45,922 nucleotides of DNA from an uncultured Kiloniella sp. (GCF_937128705.1 NZ_CAKZMP010000119.1:1-45922), one strand, 5' to 3'. Positions 15,801 through 23,810 are shown, counted from the first letter of the stretch. The notes: generated by a model not told the origin, from the letters alone. Numbers and translations: made by a program.

Positions 15801-17399
15801 AAGGTGACAAAGCTGATTGCCCGTTTGCGTCATTCCACACCGGGGGTGACACTGATTTCACCGCCGCCGCATCACGATATCTATTCTATCGAAGATCTGG
15901 CGCAACTTATTTATGATCTGAAACAAATCAATCCAAAGGCCAAAGTTTGTGTGAAGCTTGTTGCACGTTCCGGTATCGGTACGGTTGCTGCGGGTGTGGC
16001 CAAAGCCAAGGCAGATATTATTCTAATTTCGGGGAATGTTGGTGGAACGGGGGCATCGCCGCAAACGTCAGTAAAGTTCGCCGGTGTACCATGGGAAATT
16101 GGTTTGAGTGAGGTTCAGCAGGTTCTTACCCTTAATGGCTTGCGGAACAATGTGACACTTCGGACAGATGGTGGTTTGAAAACCGGACGAGATATCGTTA
16201 TCGCGGCTCTCTTGGGTGCAGAAGAATACGGCGTTGGGACCGCGTCACTGGTTGCCATGGGCTGTATTATGGTGCGTCAGTGCCACTCGAATACCTGCCC
16301 TGTGGGGGTTTGTACGCAGGATGATGATCTGCGGGCGAAATTTGATGGCACACCAGAAAAGGTTGTGAACCTCTTTAGCTTCATCGCAGAAGAAGTACGC
16401 GAAATTCTTGCCTCTCTCGGGTATAAAACGCTGAATGAAATCATTGGTCGAACTGATCTGTTGAAACAGGTTAGTCGTGGCGCGCCACACCTTGATGATT
16501 TGGATCTTAATCCGTTACTTGCTTTGGCTGATAGCGGAACCTCAAAGCGATATTGTACGCTGGAAGAGCGTAACCCGGTTCCAGATACACTTGATGCGCA
16601 GATTATCAAAGATGCAAACCCCTTCTTCGAAGTCGGGGAAAAGATGCAACTGCAATACAACGTACGTAATACGCACCGTGCTGTTGGAACGCGTCTGGCA
16701 TCAAAAATTACAACGCGCTTTGGTATGAAAGAACTGCAGCCGGGGCATATTACGGTTCGGTTACGTGGTTCTGCCGGGCAGTCGTTGGGTGCTTTTGCCG
16801 TTCAAGGCATGAAGCTGGAAGTCTTTGGTGATGCTAATGATTACGTCGGTAAGGGGCTTTCCGGTGGCGAGATCGTCGTTCGGCCTTTGGCTTCGAGTAA
16901 GCTGGCGACCCAGCACAATACAATTATCGGGAATACGGTTCTCTATGGGGCAACAGCGGGTAAGTTGTTTGCTGCTGGTCAAGCTGGTGAACGTTTTGCG
17001 GTTAGAAATTCTGGGGCCCAAGTTGTGGTCGAAGGCTGTGGCTCAAACGGTTGTGAGTATATGACGGGTGGAACGGCTGTTATTCTTGGTGACGTGGGCA
17101 TGAACTTTGCTGCTGGGATGTCAGGTGGTATGGCTTTTGTTTATGATCCTAGCCGTATCCTGCCGAGCCGTATCAATGACGAGAGTGTTATCTACCAACA
17201 GGTTGAAACCGAGTATTGGGAACAAGTATTGCTGGATTTGGTAAAAGAGCATCATACTGAAACTCAATCGACCTATACTGGGCGTCTTTTAAATGATTGG
17301 GCGCATATCAAGGGCGATTTTTGGCAGGTTGTTCCAAAAGAAATGCTTTCCCTGCTCGAACATCCAGTTACTGGACCGGGGGAACTTAAAACCGCTTAA
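12858..17399 (+). CDS. gltB: Glutamate synthase large subunit
   Basis: The 1513-residue protein has all GltB domains. The class II amidotransferase domain has a catalytic Cys after a propeptide (HSSCGVG, Cys36), which becomes the mature N-terminus. A central domain and the FMN-binding synthase domain follow (GEGGQLPG, ISPPPHHDIYSIEDLAQ). The 3Fe-4S cluster cysteines are in CIMVRQCHSNTCPVGVC. The C-terminal beta-helix has repeats such as GQAGERFAVRNSG and GGTAVILGDVG. It hydrolyses glutamine, channels ammonia and forms glutamate from 2-oxoglutarate using electrons from GltD. The length matches the family. It is followed by a strong terminator, so gltDB is a two-gene operon. Confidence 0.97.
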   Translation: MEHKKITPDPISQWEQKAAHYQKHGLYNPEDEHSSCGVGLVAAIDGKPRRSVVEAGIEALKAVWHRGAVDADGKTGDGCGIHVEIPKSFFEEQIEHLGHNLKNDDLAIGMVFLPRTDFGSQERCRVIVEREILNFGYSIYGWRQVPVNTAICGEKASLNRPEIEQIMIANSKGVDAERFETDLYIIRRRIEAAAERDSIKDFYICSLSCRSIIYKGMVLAEKLADFYPDLLDERFVSSFAIFHQRFSTNTFPTWHLAQPFRVIAHNGEINTLRGNVNWMKSHECRIDHPKFGSHVEDLKPVIAPGSSDSAALDAVFELMIRSDRTLPMAKTLLVPESWSKNDAVPQHHKELYAYCNAVMEPWDGPAAVCGFSGPWALAGTDRNGLRPMRYAITRDGLLFAGSETGMVHIDVERVIEKGRLGPGQMIAVNFEEGKIFKDKEIKDRLAAQQPYGDWLKNILVIDDLVKKHKYSREPLSKDELRRRQLDFGLTIEDMELILHPMVETAKEAMGSMGDDTPLAVLSDNVRPMHHFFRQNFSQVTNPPIDSLREKQVMSLITRIGNLGNVLDEEEGQVTILQLDSPVLTNSEFVALSKHMGRTVGEVDCTFEANGKPGALRHALRRVRREAEELVREGFEHVVLTDEAQSADRVSIPMILATGAVHTHLVEHKLRSFCSINVRSAECLDVHYFAVLIGVGATTVNAYLTEEAIADRHRRGLFGDLSFDDCMERYTKAVDDGLLKIMGKMGISVISSYRGGYNFEALGLSRTLVDEFFPGMPSRISGIGMTGLEEKALELHEKAWESDSTALPIGGFYRYRAGGEEHAWEGQLIHTMQTAVTKGSYSLFKKYTKGLESRPPINLRDLLDFKRATDGGLDVEDTESITSLRKRFITPAMSLGALSPEAHGTLNIAMNRIGAKSDSGEGGEVPERYVPHPNGDNENSAIKQVASGRFGVTAEYLNKCREIEIKVAQGAKPGEGGQLPGFKVTKLIARLRHSTPGVTLISPPPHHDIYSIEDLAQLIYDLKQINPKAKVCVKLVARSGIGTVAAGVAKAKADIILISGNVGGTGASPQTSVKFAGVPWEIGLSEVQQVLTLNGLRNNVTLRTDGGLKTGRDIVIAALLGAEEYGVGTASLVAMGCIMVRQCHSNTCPVGVCTQDDDLRAKFDGTPEKVVNLFSFIAEEVREILASLGYKTLNEIIGRTDLLKQVSRGAPHLDDLDLNPLLALADSGTSKRYCTLEERNPVPDTLDAQIIKDANPFFEVGEKMQLQYNVRNTHRAVGTRLASKITTRFGMKELQPGHITVRLRGSAGQSLGAFAVQGMKLEVFGDANDYVGKGLSGGEIVVRPLASSKLATQHNTIIGNTVLYGATAGKLFAAGQAGERFAVRNSGAQVVVEGCGSNGCEYMTGGTAVILGDVGMNFAAGMSGGMAFVYDPSRILPSRINDESVIYQQVETEYWEQVLLDLVKEHHTETQSTYTGRLLNDWAHIKGDFWQVVPKEMLSLLEHPVTGPGELKTA

Positions 17400-17423
17400 G
17401 TTTTATCGGGTATTGTACCTATC

Positions 17424-17455
17424 AAGGGGCTGTATTTCTACAGCCCCTTGTTTCT
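17424..17455 (+). terminator. Rho-independent terminator of gltDB
   Basis: AAGGGGCTGTA and TACAGCCCCTT form an 11-bp perfect stem with a TTTC loop, followed by GTTTCTTT. Confidence 0.88.
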
Positions 17456-17479
17456 TTAGTGATTATAAGGTTGCTTATT

Positions 17480-17812
17480 CTAAGTGAAATAATTTTCCAG
17501 CAATGATACCAGCGTGTCTGGTAAGTCGTTTGCCCGGCAAGATTTCAAAGCGTGAGAAGTATCCGCGTCATAAAAACCCTGCATATCATCGAAACGAAGC
17601 TTTCCTTCTTTAAACTCTCTTGTTTGGAACTTGCTGTCTTCGGACATGGCGACGAAAGTAAGTTTTTGGATGGAATGATCTTTATTGATGAGAAGCCAAT
17701 GGAAAAGATCTGATTTTTCTGTGGTTTCCGGAAGATCCAATCGCTTGATTTCAATAACTCTTATGTCATCATTTGAGAAGTGAATGAGAGTTTTAAAAGA
17801 AGGTCTGTTCAA
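17480..17812 (-). CDS. Small hypothetical protein (110 residues)
   Basis: The frame encodes a soluble, slightly acidic protein with alternating hydrophobic strands (TLIHFSNDDIRVIEIKRL, FHWLLINKDHSIQKLTFVAM) and a helical C-terminus (LPDTLVSLLENYFT). I do not recognise a family. The only standard start is TTG 17812, without a clear Shine-Dalgarno. An in-frame ATT nine bases upstream sits 4 nt after GAGGA, which could be the real initiation site. It is convergent with gltB and 64 bp after the ArsR-type regulator gene on the same strand, so it may be the second gene of that unit. Confidence 0.55.
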   Translation of the reverse strand: MNRPSFKTLIHFSNDDIRVIEIKRLDLPETTEKSDLFHWLLINKDHSIQKLTFVAMSEDSKFQTREFKEGKLRFDDMQGFYDADTSHALKSCRANDLPDTLVSLLENYFT

Positions 17813-17876
17813 GGAAATATTGTCCTCTATTCCTGATTTAAGTCTGGAGGCTTAGATATTGTTGATCAGGCTATGT

Positions 17877-18566
17877 CTAGTTTGATAGTGGTGGGAATTG
17901 TTCATAAAAAGCTGCTTCACCTTGATGCGAAAATTTAACAACCCTCACGTCCTCAAGACGTTTTGCCCAACCCTTTTCATAGATATGGTCCAGTAAGGCA
18001 GTGCCAAGTGATCCCGCGAGATGGCTTCTGCGGGCACTCCAGTCCAAGCAGGATTTACATAGAGGACGTTTGGCTTTCTGCAATGGATCAAGATCTATTC
18101 CCAGACCCTTGATAAAATCACGACCTGAATCTGTAATTTCAATCTCATCCTGACGCTCGAAAAGGAATCCTCTGCCAAGCAGGCTGTCGAACATATGAAC
18201 GCCAAACTCTCCGGCAAGATGATTGTAACACACTCTTGCTTTCCTCATTTCGGGGGCCTTTGGACCTGTCCGTGTCCGGATGTGTCCTTTTTTTGCGGCG
18301 AGTCCCATCATGGTTTCAAGTAAGGTGGCAACGTCTTCGTCTGCAAGATTGAAATAACGATGACGTCCTTGTTTTCGTTGACGTATCAGGCCACCAGATT
18401 CAAGTTTTTTGAGGTGGGCGCTGGTTGTCTGTAAGGTAATACCAGCTTCATTTGCAAGCTCGCTCGCTGTGAGTGCCTTACCGCTGATTAAGGCAGAGAG
18501 CATGTTTGCGCGTGCAGGGTCCCCAATAAGGGAGCCTATAAGGGTGATATCGGGTCCTTCTTTCAT
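17877..18566 (-). CDS. ArsR-family winged-helix transcriptional regulator with a Cys-containing C-terminal extension
   Basis: The 229-residue protein has an ArsR-type winged helix at about residues 5-90: IGDPARANMLSALISGKALTASELANEAGITLQTTSAHLKKLESGGL, then the wing RKQGRHRYFNL. The remaining 135 residues form an extra domain with CYNHLAGEFGVHMFDSLL and CKSCLDWSARRSHLAGSLG. This layout is a recurring long ArsR-like type. The Cys/His residues could bind metal or sense redox, but the sensed signal is not readable. It is divergent from the FzlA-like gene, and the 214-bp space between them holds palindromes that could be its operators. Confidence 0.88.
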   Translation of the reverse strand: MKEGPDITLIGSLIGDPARANMLSALISGKALTASELANEAGITLQTTSAHLKKLESGGLIRQRKQGRHRYFNLADEDVATLLETMMGLAAKKGHIRTRTGPKAPEMRKARVCYNHLAGEFGVHMFDSLLGRGFLFERQDEIEITDSGRDFIKGLGIDLDPLQKAKRPLCKSCLDWSARRSHLAGSLGTALLDHIYEKGWAKRLEDVRVVKFSHQGEAAFYEQFPPLSN

Positions 18567-18642
18567 GCTTCGATGTTAGGCGAACTATGATTTTTAGTAA
18601 AGGCAGCCCTTTAGATTTATTTTCATATTGCGCGTCATTTTT

Positions 18643-18669
18643 TTGACAAAATTTAGGAGGATTTATAAT
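18643..18669 (+). promoter_or_regulatory. Consensus sigma-70 promoter of the FzlA-like gene
   Basis: TTGACA (18643-18648) and TATAAT (18664-18669) are both perfect consensus boxes, 15 bp apart, two bases shorter than ideal. An AGGAGG sits in the spacer but precedes no usable start codon. The leader to the ATG at 18781 would be about 105 nt. Confidence 0.6.
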
Positions 18670-18681
18670 TCTTCATTTAAA

Positions 18682-18737
18682 AACAAAGCGTTTTGTTCGT
18701 TATTTATTTTGAGCCGAATCTTTCATTTAAACATGTT
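18682..18737. repeat. Palindromes and a direct repeat in the ArsR/FzlA divergent region
   Basis: AACAAA GCGT TTTGTT (18682-18697) is a perfect 6-bp dyad just after the predicted transcription start. AAACATGTTT (18728-18737) is a 10-bp palindrome. Both are preceded by the same TTCATTTAAA, making a two-copy arrangement about 50 bp apart. These are candidate operators for the divergent ArsR-type regulator. Confidence 0.4.
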
Positions 18738-18780
18738 TTACGTGGTTTTCTCGTTCGCTCAGTAGGGTTATAGTCCAAAA

Positions 18781-19452
18781 ATGAGAAAGCTTCATCACCT
18801 TCCACTCGATTCTGGTTGCCGCAAAATTCGCATGTTGTTGCGAGAGAAAAAGCTCGAATTCGAATTGCATGCTGAAAAAGTCTGGGAACGCCGCGAAGCG
18901 TTTCTAACACTTAATCCAGCGGGCGAAGTACCTGTGCTTGTTGAAGATGATGGAACGAGCATAACAGGCGGTGCGCAGGTCATTTCTGAGTATCTGGAAG
19001 AAGCTTATCCGGACCAGAGCCTTTTGGGAGACAATCCGTTATGTCGTGCCGAAGTTAGACGGTTGATTTCATGGTTTGATGACAAATTCCGGCGTGAAGT
19101 CACTGCAAACCTTGTCGAAGAGAAAATGTTAAAGCGTTTTCTCGGGCTGGGGGAGCCAAATTCCCAGGCCATACGGGCCGGGCATGCGAATATTCATTAT
19201 CATCTGGAATACATCAGTTGGCTGACAGATCGCAGGACATGGTTGGCCGGGGATGACTTCTCTCTGGCTGATATAACGGCTGCATCTCACATCTCATCCC
19301 TTGATTATATCGGGGATGTTCCTTGGAAAGAGCATCAGGGGGCCAAAGACTGGTATGCGCGTGTTAAATCCCGCCCTTGTATGCGCGGGGTTCTAACGGA
19401 TTTGATACCGGGTGTGCCGCCGCCCAAACACTACGCAGATCTGGACTTCTAG
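18781..19452 (+). CDS. fzlA: GST-fold protein, probable FtsZ-binding protein FzlA
   Basis: The 223-residue protein has an N-terminal thioredoxin-like GST domain (MRKLHHLPLDSGCRKIRMLL, LNPAGEVPVLVEDDG, then GGAQVISEYLEEAYP) and an all-helical C-terminal domain (FDDKFRREVTANLVEEKM, AGDDFSLADITAASHIS). The overall pattern and the ending PPPKHYADLDF match my recollection of FzlA. FzlA is the alphaproteobacterial GST homologue that binds FtsZ filaments, does not use glutathione, and couples the divisome to septal wall synthesis. A plain GST enzyme is the alternative. It has its own promoter and stands alone on this strand. Confidence 0.75.
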   Translation: MRKLHHLPLDSGCRKIRMLLREKKLEFELHAEKVWERREAFLTLNPAGEVPVLVEDDGTSITGGAQVISEYLEEAYPDQSLLGDNPLCRAEVRRLISWFDDKFRREVTANLVEEKMLKRFLGLGEPNSQAIRAGHANIHYHLEYISWLTDRRTWLAGDDFSLADITAASHISSLDYIGDVPWKEHQGAKDWYARVKSRPCMRGVLTDLIPGVPPPKHYADLDF

Positions 19453-19489
19453 GCTGATTTCTAATCTGATTTTTGGGCTGCCGGAATAG

Positions 19490-20269
19490 TTACTCTACAG
19501 TTACATCCAGTTTTTCTAGATTTAACTGTGCAGCATCCGCAGCAGGAGTCCCCAAAGCAATATTGACGATCCTGAGCCAATCTTCCCGCGCGCCGTTATT
19601 ATCACCAGCCAAGCGCTTTAATATTCCACGCTCAAGCAGGGCCTCTAGATTATCAGGCTCTAGGTCCAGTGCGAGGGTAATATCTTTTAAGGCTTCTGCG
19701 TCATTCCCTAGGAACCTTTTTGCTGTACCGCGCAGGGCAAGTATATCTGCCCTTTCTGGTTCCAGGCTGTGGGCAACTTCCAAATCAATCAAGGCTTCGT
19801 CAAATCGGCCAAGTTCGGCGAGAATTTCGGCTCGGTCGATATAGTATTCTGTGCCATCGGGAAAAAGGGTGATTGCTGTACTTTGTACGGCAAAGGCGCG
19901 GTCCAGATCGCCATGGTCATACCAAGCGCGTCCGGCCTGATGAAGTAGTTGCGAGCGAAGTTCGACATTATCTGTTTTCATGTCGTTCGCCAGCTTTTCC
20001 AGCCGTGTTGCTGCGGCATCGTATATTTTAAGCGCGTATAGGGCCTGTGTCGCACAATGTTCAGCCGGGAATCCGCCGCCTTGGGATGCCCAGGAAAGGG
20101 CGGATTCAAACGCTGCGTCCGGGCGACGTTCAACCAATTTTATACAGGCGATATATTGTTCTTCGTGATTGATAGGTTCTTTACGCCCTGCAGCTTCACT
20201 CGAAAAGGTAAAGCCAATAGCAATGGGCAGCATAAAAAGAGACGCGAAGAGTTTGTTTTTTTGTGTCAT
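19490..20269 (-). CDS. Exported tetratricopeptide-repeat protein
   Basis: The 259-residue protein starts with a signal peptide (KNKLFASLFMLPIAIGFTFSSEAAG, cleavage near residue 27). From about residue 60 it consists of TPR-like helix pairs, including LRSQLLHQAGRAWYDHGDLD, YYIDRAEILAELGRFDEALI, ILALRGTAKRFLGNDAEALK and LEALLERGILKRLAGDNNGA. TPR arrays bind other proteins; no enzyme motif is present. A periplasmic scaffold role is inferred. It is convergent with fzlA and divergent from the SDR gene. The partner is unknown. Confidence 0.88.
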   Translation of the reverse strand: MTQKNKLFASLFMLPIAIGFTFSSEAAGRKEPINHEEQYIACIKLVERRPDAAFESALSWASQGGGFPAEHCATQALYALKIYDAAATRLEKLANDMKTDNVELRSQLLHQAGRAWYDHGDLDRAFAVQSTAITLFPDGTEYYIDRAEILAELGRFDEALIDLEVAHSLEPERADILALRGTAKRFLGNDAEALKDITLALDLEPDNLEALLERGILKRLAGDNNGAREDWLRIVNIALGTPAADAAQLNLEKLDVTVE

Positions 20270-20371
20270 AGGCGCATTTGGACCATAAATTTATTACTTT
20301 GCAAGCTTTGCTTTTCAGTTTGTAACGGGACCCTATATAAGAAATTAGGCAATTTCGAGATCGAGGAACGT

Positions 20372-21259
20372 ATGTCGCATTATTCTAAACATTTGTTTTG
20401 TTTTGGCTTGGGTTTTTCTGCCCTCGTTTTTGCGAGAAGAATGAAAGCCCTCGGTTGGAAGGTGTCGGGCACAATTCGTCCTGATTCTGATAAAGATCTT
20501 GGAAAGAGGAAAATATTAGAGAAAGAAGGTATTAACGTTCACAACTTTGAGCGTTCTTTGCCGCTGGCGGATGTATCGGCCGTGTTGGGTGATGTAACTC
20601 ATATTCTTTCGTCCATTCCGCCAGGCAAGGAAGGGGACTGTGTCCTGCAGTTACATGCTGCGGAAATTGCTCAGTGCAAAAATCTCGAATGGGCTGGATA
20701 CCTCTCGACGACAGGGGTCTATGGTAATCGCGATGGTGGTGTTGTTTTTGAAGATGACCTGCTGGCCCCGTCAAGTCCGCGAAGCGAGCAACGTGCTGAG
20801 GCTGAAAAGCAATGGCTGGCACTTGTTGAAACACACGATATCTCTGTGCATATCTTTAGACTGGCGGGTATTTATGGTCCGGGGCGTAGCCCCTTGGATT
20901 CACTAAAGTCGGGTAAAGTGAAGCAGCGGATAGATAAACCCGGACATATTTTTAGCCGTATTCACGTTGAAGATATCGCAACCGTTCTTGAAGCATCTGT
21001 TCATAAACCGCGGGCTGGGCGTATTTATAATGTGTGTGACAACGCACCGGAAGAGCCATCTAAAGTTACGACCTATGCCTGTGAGTTACTTGGAATTTCC
21101 CCACCGCCTCTTGTCGCTTTTGATCAGGCAGAAATGAGCCCCATGGCACGTACCTTTTGGCTGGATAATAAGCGGGTGGATAATCGCCGAATTATAACCG
21201 AGCTTGGTGTGAAACTCGCTTATCCCGACTACCAATCCGGGTTGAAAAGCCTGCTTTAG
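20372..21259 (+). CDS. Extended SDR-family NAD(P)-dependent epimerase/reductase-like protein
   Basis: The 295-residue protein has a nucleotide-binding start (LFCFGLGFSALVFARRMKALGW), the LSTTGVYGN strand of extended SDRs, VHIFRLAGIYGPGR, and the FSRIHVEDIATVLEAS helix. It resembles YeeZ-type proteins. The catalytic Tyr-x3-Lys is not obvious, so the enzyme activity is uncertain. ATG 20372 follows CGAGGAACGT, a reasonable ribosome site. A longer open frame back to 20057 runs antisense through the TPR gene and is rejected. The stop overlaps the convergent cupin stop by 4 bp. Confidence 0.85.
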   Translation: MSHYSKHLFCFGLGFSALVFARRMKALGWKVSGTIRPDSDKDLGKRKILEKEGINVHNFERSLPLADVSAVLGDVTHILSSIPPGKEGDCVLQLHAAEIAQCKNLEWAGYLSTTGVYGNRDGGVVFEDDLLAPSSPRSEQRAEAEKQWLALVETHDISVHIFRLAGIYGPGRSPLDSLKSGKVKQRIDKPGHIFSRIHVEDIATVLEASVHKPRAGRIYNVCDNAPEEPSKVTTYACELLGISPPPLVAFDQAEMSPMARTFWLDNKRVDNRRIITELGVKLAYPDYQSGLKSLL

Positions 21260-21636
21260 ACCTCGGCTTGCATTTGTTCTTCTAGGCTACGTGATCTGCC
21301 GGTAACGACATTTCCTGTATGTGCAGTAGCGACAGGTTCAACCAACATGATCCAGCACTCTTCTTTGGCAACGGGGTTGTGCATAACGCCTTTGGGAACA
21401 ACGTGCATATCACCTTCGTTAAGCTCAATGGTTTTATCTTCATACTGCATGAGCAGGTTGCCCTTGATAATGTAGAATAGCTCGTCTTCGTTATCGTGTT
21501 TGTGCCAGACAAATTCATTTTTGATTTTGGCTATTTTTACGAACTGATCATTGACTTGGGCGAGCACTTTTGGCGACCAGTGATCAATGATCTGGTTTAA
21601 TGCGTTGGGCAAATTCACAACGTTTCTATCAGGCAT
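21256..21636 (-). CDS. Small cupin-domain protein
   Basis: The 126-residue protein is a single cupin barrel. Motif 1 is WHKHDNEDELFYIIKG (His45, His47, Glu52) and motif 2 is GDMHVVPKGVMHNP (His86), giving the usual metal-binding set. ELNEGD and the IMLVEP ending are typical of small cupins with sugar-isomerase or dioxygenase relatives. The substrate is unknown. It overlaps the convergent SDR gene by 4 bp, and azlD lies upstream on the same strand with a 62-bp gap, so it may be the last gene of the MarR-azlCD unit. Confidence 0.88.
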   Translation of the reverse strand: MPDRNVVNLPNALNQIIDHWSPKVLAQVNDQFVKIAKIKNEFVWHKHDNEDELFYIIKGNLLMQYEDKTIELNEGDMHVVPKGVMHNPVAKEECWIMLVEPVATAHTGNVVTGRSRSLEEQMQAEV

Positions 21637-21698
21637 TTTATATAAATTTCTCTTGTTTATTAGGGCTTGATTTCAAAAATATTGTTGAATGGTTTTTG

Positions 21699-22016
21699 TC
21701 ACAAAAGCCACTTGAAAAGACCGAAAGCGATCATACCAATTACAATGGTCGTCAGCAGATCTTTACGGATCAAACCGACGATCACGGCAACGCAGGCTGC
21801 GAGTAGGGACGCATTCTGTAGATTGAATTCGATGCTGTTACCATTTGGCATTAAAACAGCAGGGACAATGATGGCTGTCAAAACGGCTGGGGGAACAAAA
21901 TCCAGTGCGATTTTGGCCCAGCCCGGAAAGGTAAAATGACCCGCAGAGGCAAGAAGGACATAACGAATGCTAAAGGTTACAACGGCCATGCCCGCGATCA
22001 TGAGTGCTTCGTTCAT
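21699..22016 (-). CDS. azlD: AzlD-family branched-chain amino acid exporter small subunit
   Basis: The 105-residue protein has four hydrophobic segments and the AzlD pattern (MNEALMIAGMAVVTFSIRYV, DFVPPAVLTAIIVPAVLMP, LLAACVAVIVGLIRKDLLTTIVIGMIAFGLF). Together with AzlC it forms an inner-membrane exporter for branched-chain amino acids or their analogues. ATG 22016 overlaps the azlC stop (TAATG), which signals translational coupling. The open frame extends to 22325 but that part lies over azlC and is not real. Confidence 0.9.
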   Translation of the reverse strand: MNEALMIAGMAVVTFSIRYVLLASAGHFTFPGWAKIALDFVPPAVLTAIIVPAVLMPNGNSIEFNLQNASLLAACVAVIVGLIRKDLLTTIVIGMIAFGLFKWLL

Positions 22017-22828
22017 TATTTTTTCTTCCTGCTTATGAGGTGATAAGACAGACCAACGGCCAATGCGCTGAGGGCTGAGACCATTAAACCAAGTTTGTGT
22101 GGCATATCGGCGGTCCCTAGGGACATGGCCCCTGCAACGAGAACACAGGCCAGCATAGGACGGGTAGTTAGGTACGGTAAAACCATACCTATAAAGGTTG
22201 CGGCCATGGCAAAGTCCAGACCCCAGTTGCCGATATCCGGAAAGAGTTCTCCGAGTGTAATGCCAATGATGGTACAGAGTATCCAGTTGCCATACATCGC
22301 GCTGAATGATCCAAGGTAGAACCACTGGACATATTTTTTACGCCATTCATCATCTGATTTACGGATTTTGTCGGCAATGGTGGCAAAGCTCTCGTCGGTT
22401 AGGCCAAAAGCAATCAACGCACGCCATGGGCCGGACAGGTGTTTGACATCGTCAACAAGCGCTGCTGAATAAAGCAAGTGGCGCAGATTAACGATAAAGG
22501 TTGTTGCTATGATCATGAGCGGTCCGGTTCCGGCCGCAAGTAATCCCAAGGCGATGAATTGGGAAGAGCCTGCAAAAACAAAAATGGACATGGCGATTGC
22601 GCCAAGAGGTGACAGGCCGCTTTGTTCTGCAAGCGTGCCAAATATAATGCCAAATGGAATGGCGCCAACAATCATGGGAATGGTTGCACGAGAGCCCGCG
22701 AAGATTTCTCTGATAATTTCTTTTCGGAATAGCTTTGGATCGTGATCTGTTATGGCATCCCCTGCGCCGATGGGCTTTGTGCTCATCGGTATTGTTGCGC
22801 AGTTATCTGGCGTGGGTACGTTACTCAT
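22016..22828 (-). CDS. azlC: AzlC-family branched-chain amino acid exporter large subunit
   Basis: The 270-residue membrane protein shows the AzlC pattern: ATIPMIVGAIPFGIIFGTLAEQ, then AGSSQFIALGLL, NLRHLLYSAAL and FGLTDESFATIA. It partners with AzlD for efflux of branched-chain amino acids. The first 35 residues form a polar N-terminal tail longer than in Bacillus AzlC; ATG at residue 15 is an alternative start. The gene begins 9 bp after the MarR-GNAT regulator, so the three genes are one operon and the regulator probably controls it. Confidence 0.92.
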   Translation of the reverse strand: MSNVPTPDNCATIPMSTKPIGAGDAITDHDPKLFRKEIIREIFAGSRATIPMIVGAIPFGIIFGTLAEQSGLSPLGAIAMSIFVFAGSSQFIALGLLAAGTGPLMIIATTFIVNLRHLLYSAALVDDVKHLSGPWRALIAFGLTDESFATIADKIRKSDDEWRKKYVQWFYLGSFSAMYGNWILCTIIGITLGELFPDIGNWGLDFAMAATFIGMVLPYLTTRPMLACVLVAGAMSLGTADMPHKLGLMVSALSALAVGLSYHLISRKKK

Positions 22829-22837
22829 TATTCTTAC

Positions 22838-23800
22838 TCATAATGTTACGGTCATGTAGATGTTTGCGCGTCTATAATCGGATTTCCCTTTGGGGTGCGG
22901 TCCTTCGCAAAAGCCTAGCTTACGATAGAGTTTTTGTGCGTTAACTAACTTGCGATTACTTTCCAGAAACACTTGTTTAGCCCCTAGACGACGTGCTTCG
23001 TTTAAAGCTGCGACCACGAGACGACGCCCTATGCCTCTGGATTGGGCGGCAGGGGTAACACCTACTTTGGAAATTTCGTAGAGATCATCGGTAACGCGGG
23101 CGAGGGCACAGGTCCCTACGGGAGCTCCACCACAAAGTCCGAAGAAAATTGTGCCGCCGCGGGAAAGGTAATAGCCGCCGGGATTATCCAGAGACTCTTT
23201 ATCCCATTCTTCTTGAAGATTTAGAAAGTAATAATCCAGCCATTCTTTATTCAGTTCTTTGAACGAGGTGGCGTATTTCGAATCCCAATTGATGATTTCT
23301 ATATCGCCAGAAAGATACGGGTCCGCCAAATTGTTGAGGACCTTCTGACTAAGTGGAGCTTCATCATTCAGCTTTTCGAGACTACGAAGTTGGTTGAGTA
23401 AGTCGCCGGGTTCTGTTTCTGTTAACATGCTATCAAGAGAACGCTCTATCTCATCCCAGATAGGAATGAGCTTTGGTAGGGCATGTTTTGCTTGATCAGC
23501 CAAGGTCAAGAGCTGAGTGCGTTCGTCTTTCGGAGACGGCTTTTTTTCAACCCATCCTTCTTCAACCATCTTTCTCGCCATTTTACTAACAGCAGGGTGA
23601 CTGACACCTGTGGCGGTAGCACAATCAGACACTGAAACAGCCCCTTCTTTGTATAGAAGGTAAAAGAGCGGGAAATAACCAGCCTGAATGGTCAAGCCAG
23701 TTTTCTCGTAGATAATATTGACCTCATTAAAAAGCGTGTCGCTCAGGCGTTTGAGGCGACTGGCAAGTGTGAGGCTGCCGAGGGAGGCGAGAAAGTTCAT
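22838..23800 (-). CDS. MarR-type regulator fused to a GNAT N-acetyltransferase
   Basis: The 320-residue protein has two parts. Residues about 10-145 form a MarR winged helix (YLLYKEGAVSVSDCATATGVSHPAVSKMARKMVEEGWVE, wing SPKDERTQLL). Residues about 165-320 form a GNAT domain with the acetyl-CoA loop (QSRGIGRRLVVAALNEA) and the ANIYM ending. Such fusions occur widely; the acetyl acceptor is usually unknown. It heads the operon with azlC-azlD. A near-perfect palindrome 10 bp upstream of its start suggests autoregulation. The ligand might be an amino acid or drug-like compound exported by AzlCD; this is inference. Confidence 0.93.
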   Translation of the reverse strand: MNFLASLGSLTLASRLKRLSDTLFNEVNIIYEKTGLTIQAGYFPLFYLLYKEGAVSVSDCATATGVSHPAVSKMARKMVEEGWVEKKPSPKDERTQLLTLADQAKHALPKLIPIWDEIERSLDSMLTETEPGDLLNQLRSLEKLNDEAPLSQKVLNNLADPYLSGDIEIINWDSKYATSFKELNKEWLDYYFLNLQEEWDKESLDNPGGYYLSRGGTIFFGLCGGAPVGTCALARVTDDLYEISKVGVTPAAQSRGIGRRLVVAALNEARRLGAKQVFLESNRKLVNAQKLYRKLGFCEGPHPKGKSDYRRANIYMTVTL

Positions 23801-23810
23801 GTTAAACCTA

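Noticed and set aside
18656..18715. AGGAGG followed by a 14-codon frame starting at ATT
   Set aside because: The AGGAGG is inside the spacer of a perfect sigma-70 promoter and would lie upstream of the transcript start.
20057..20371. Upstream extension of the SDR gene frame
   Set aside because: It runs antisense through the TPR gene, and the family start with a ribosome site is at ATG 20372.
22017..22325. Upstream extension of the azlD frame
   Set aside because: It lies within azlC on the same strand in another frame; TAATG coupling fixes the azlD start at 22016.
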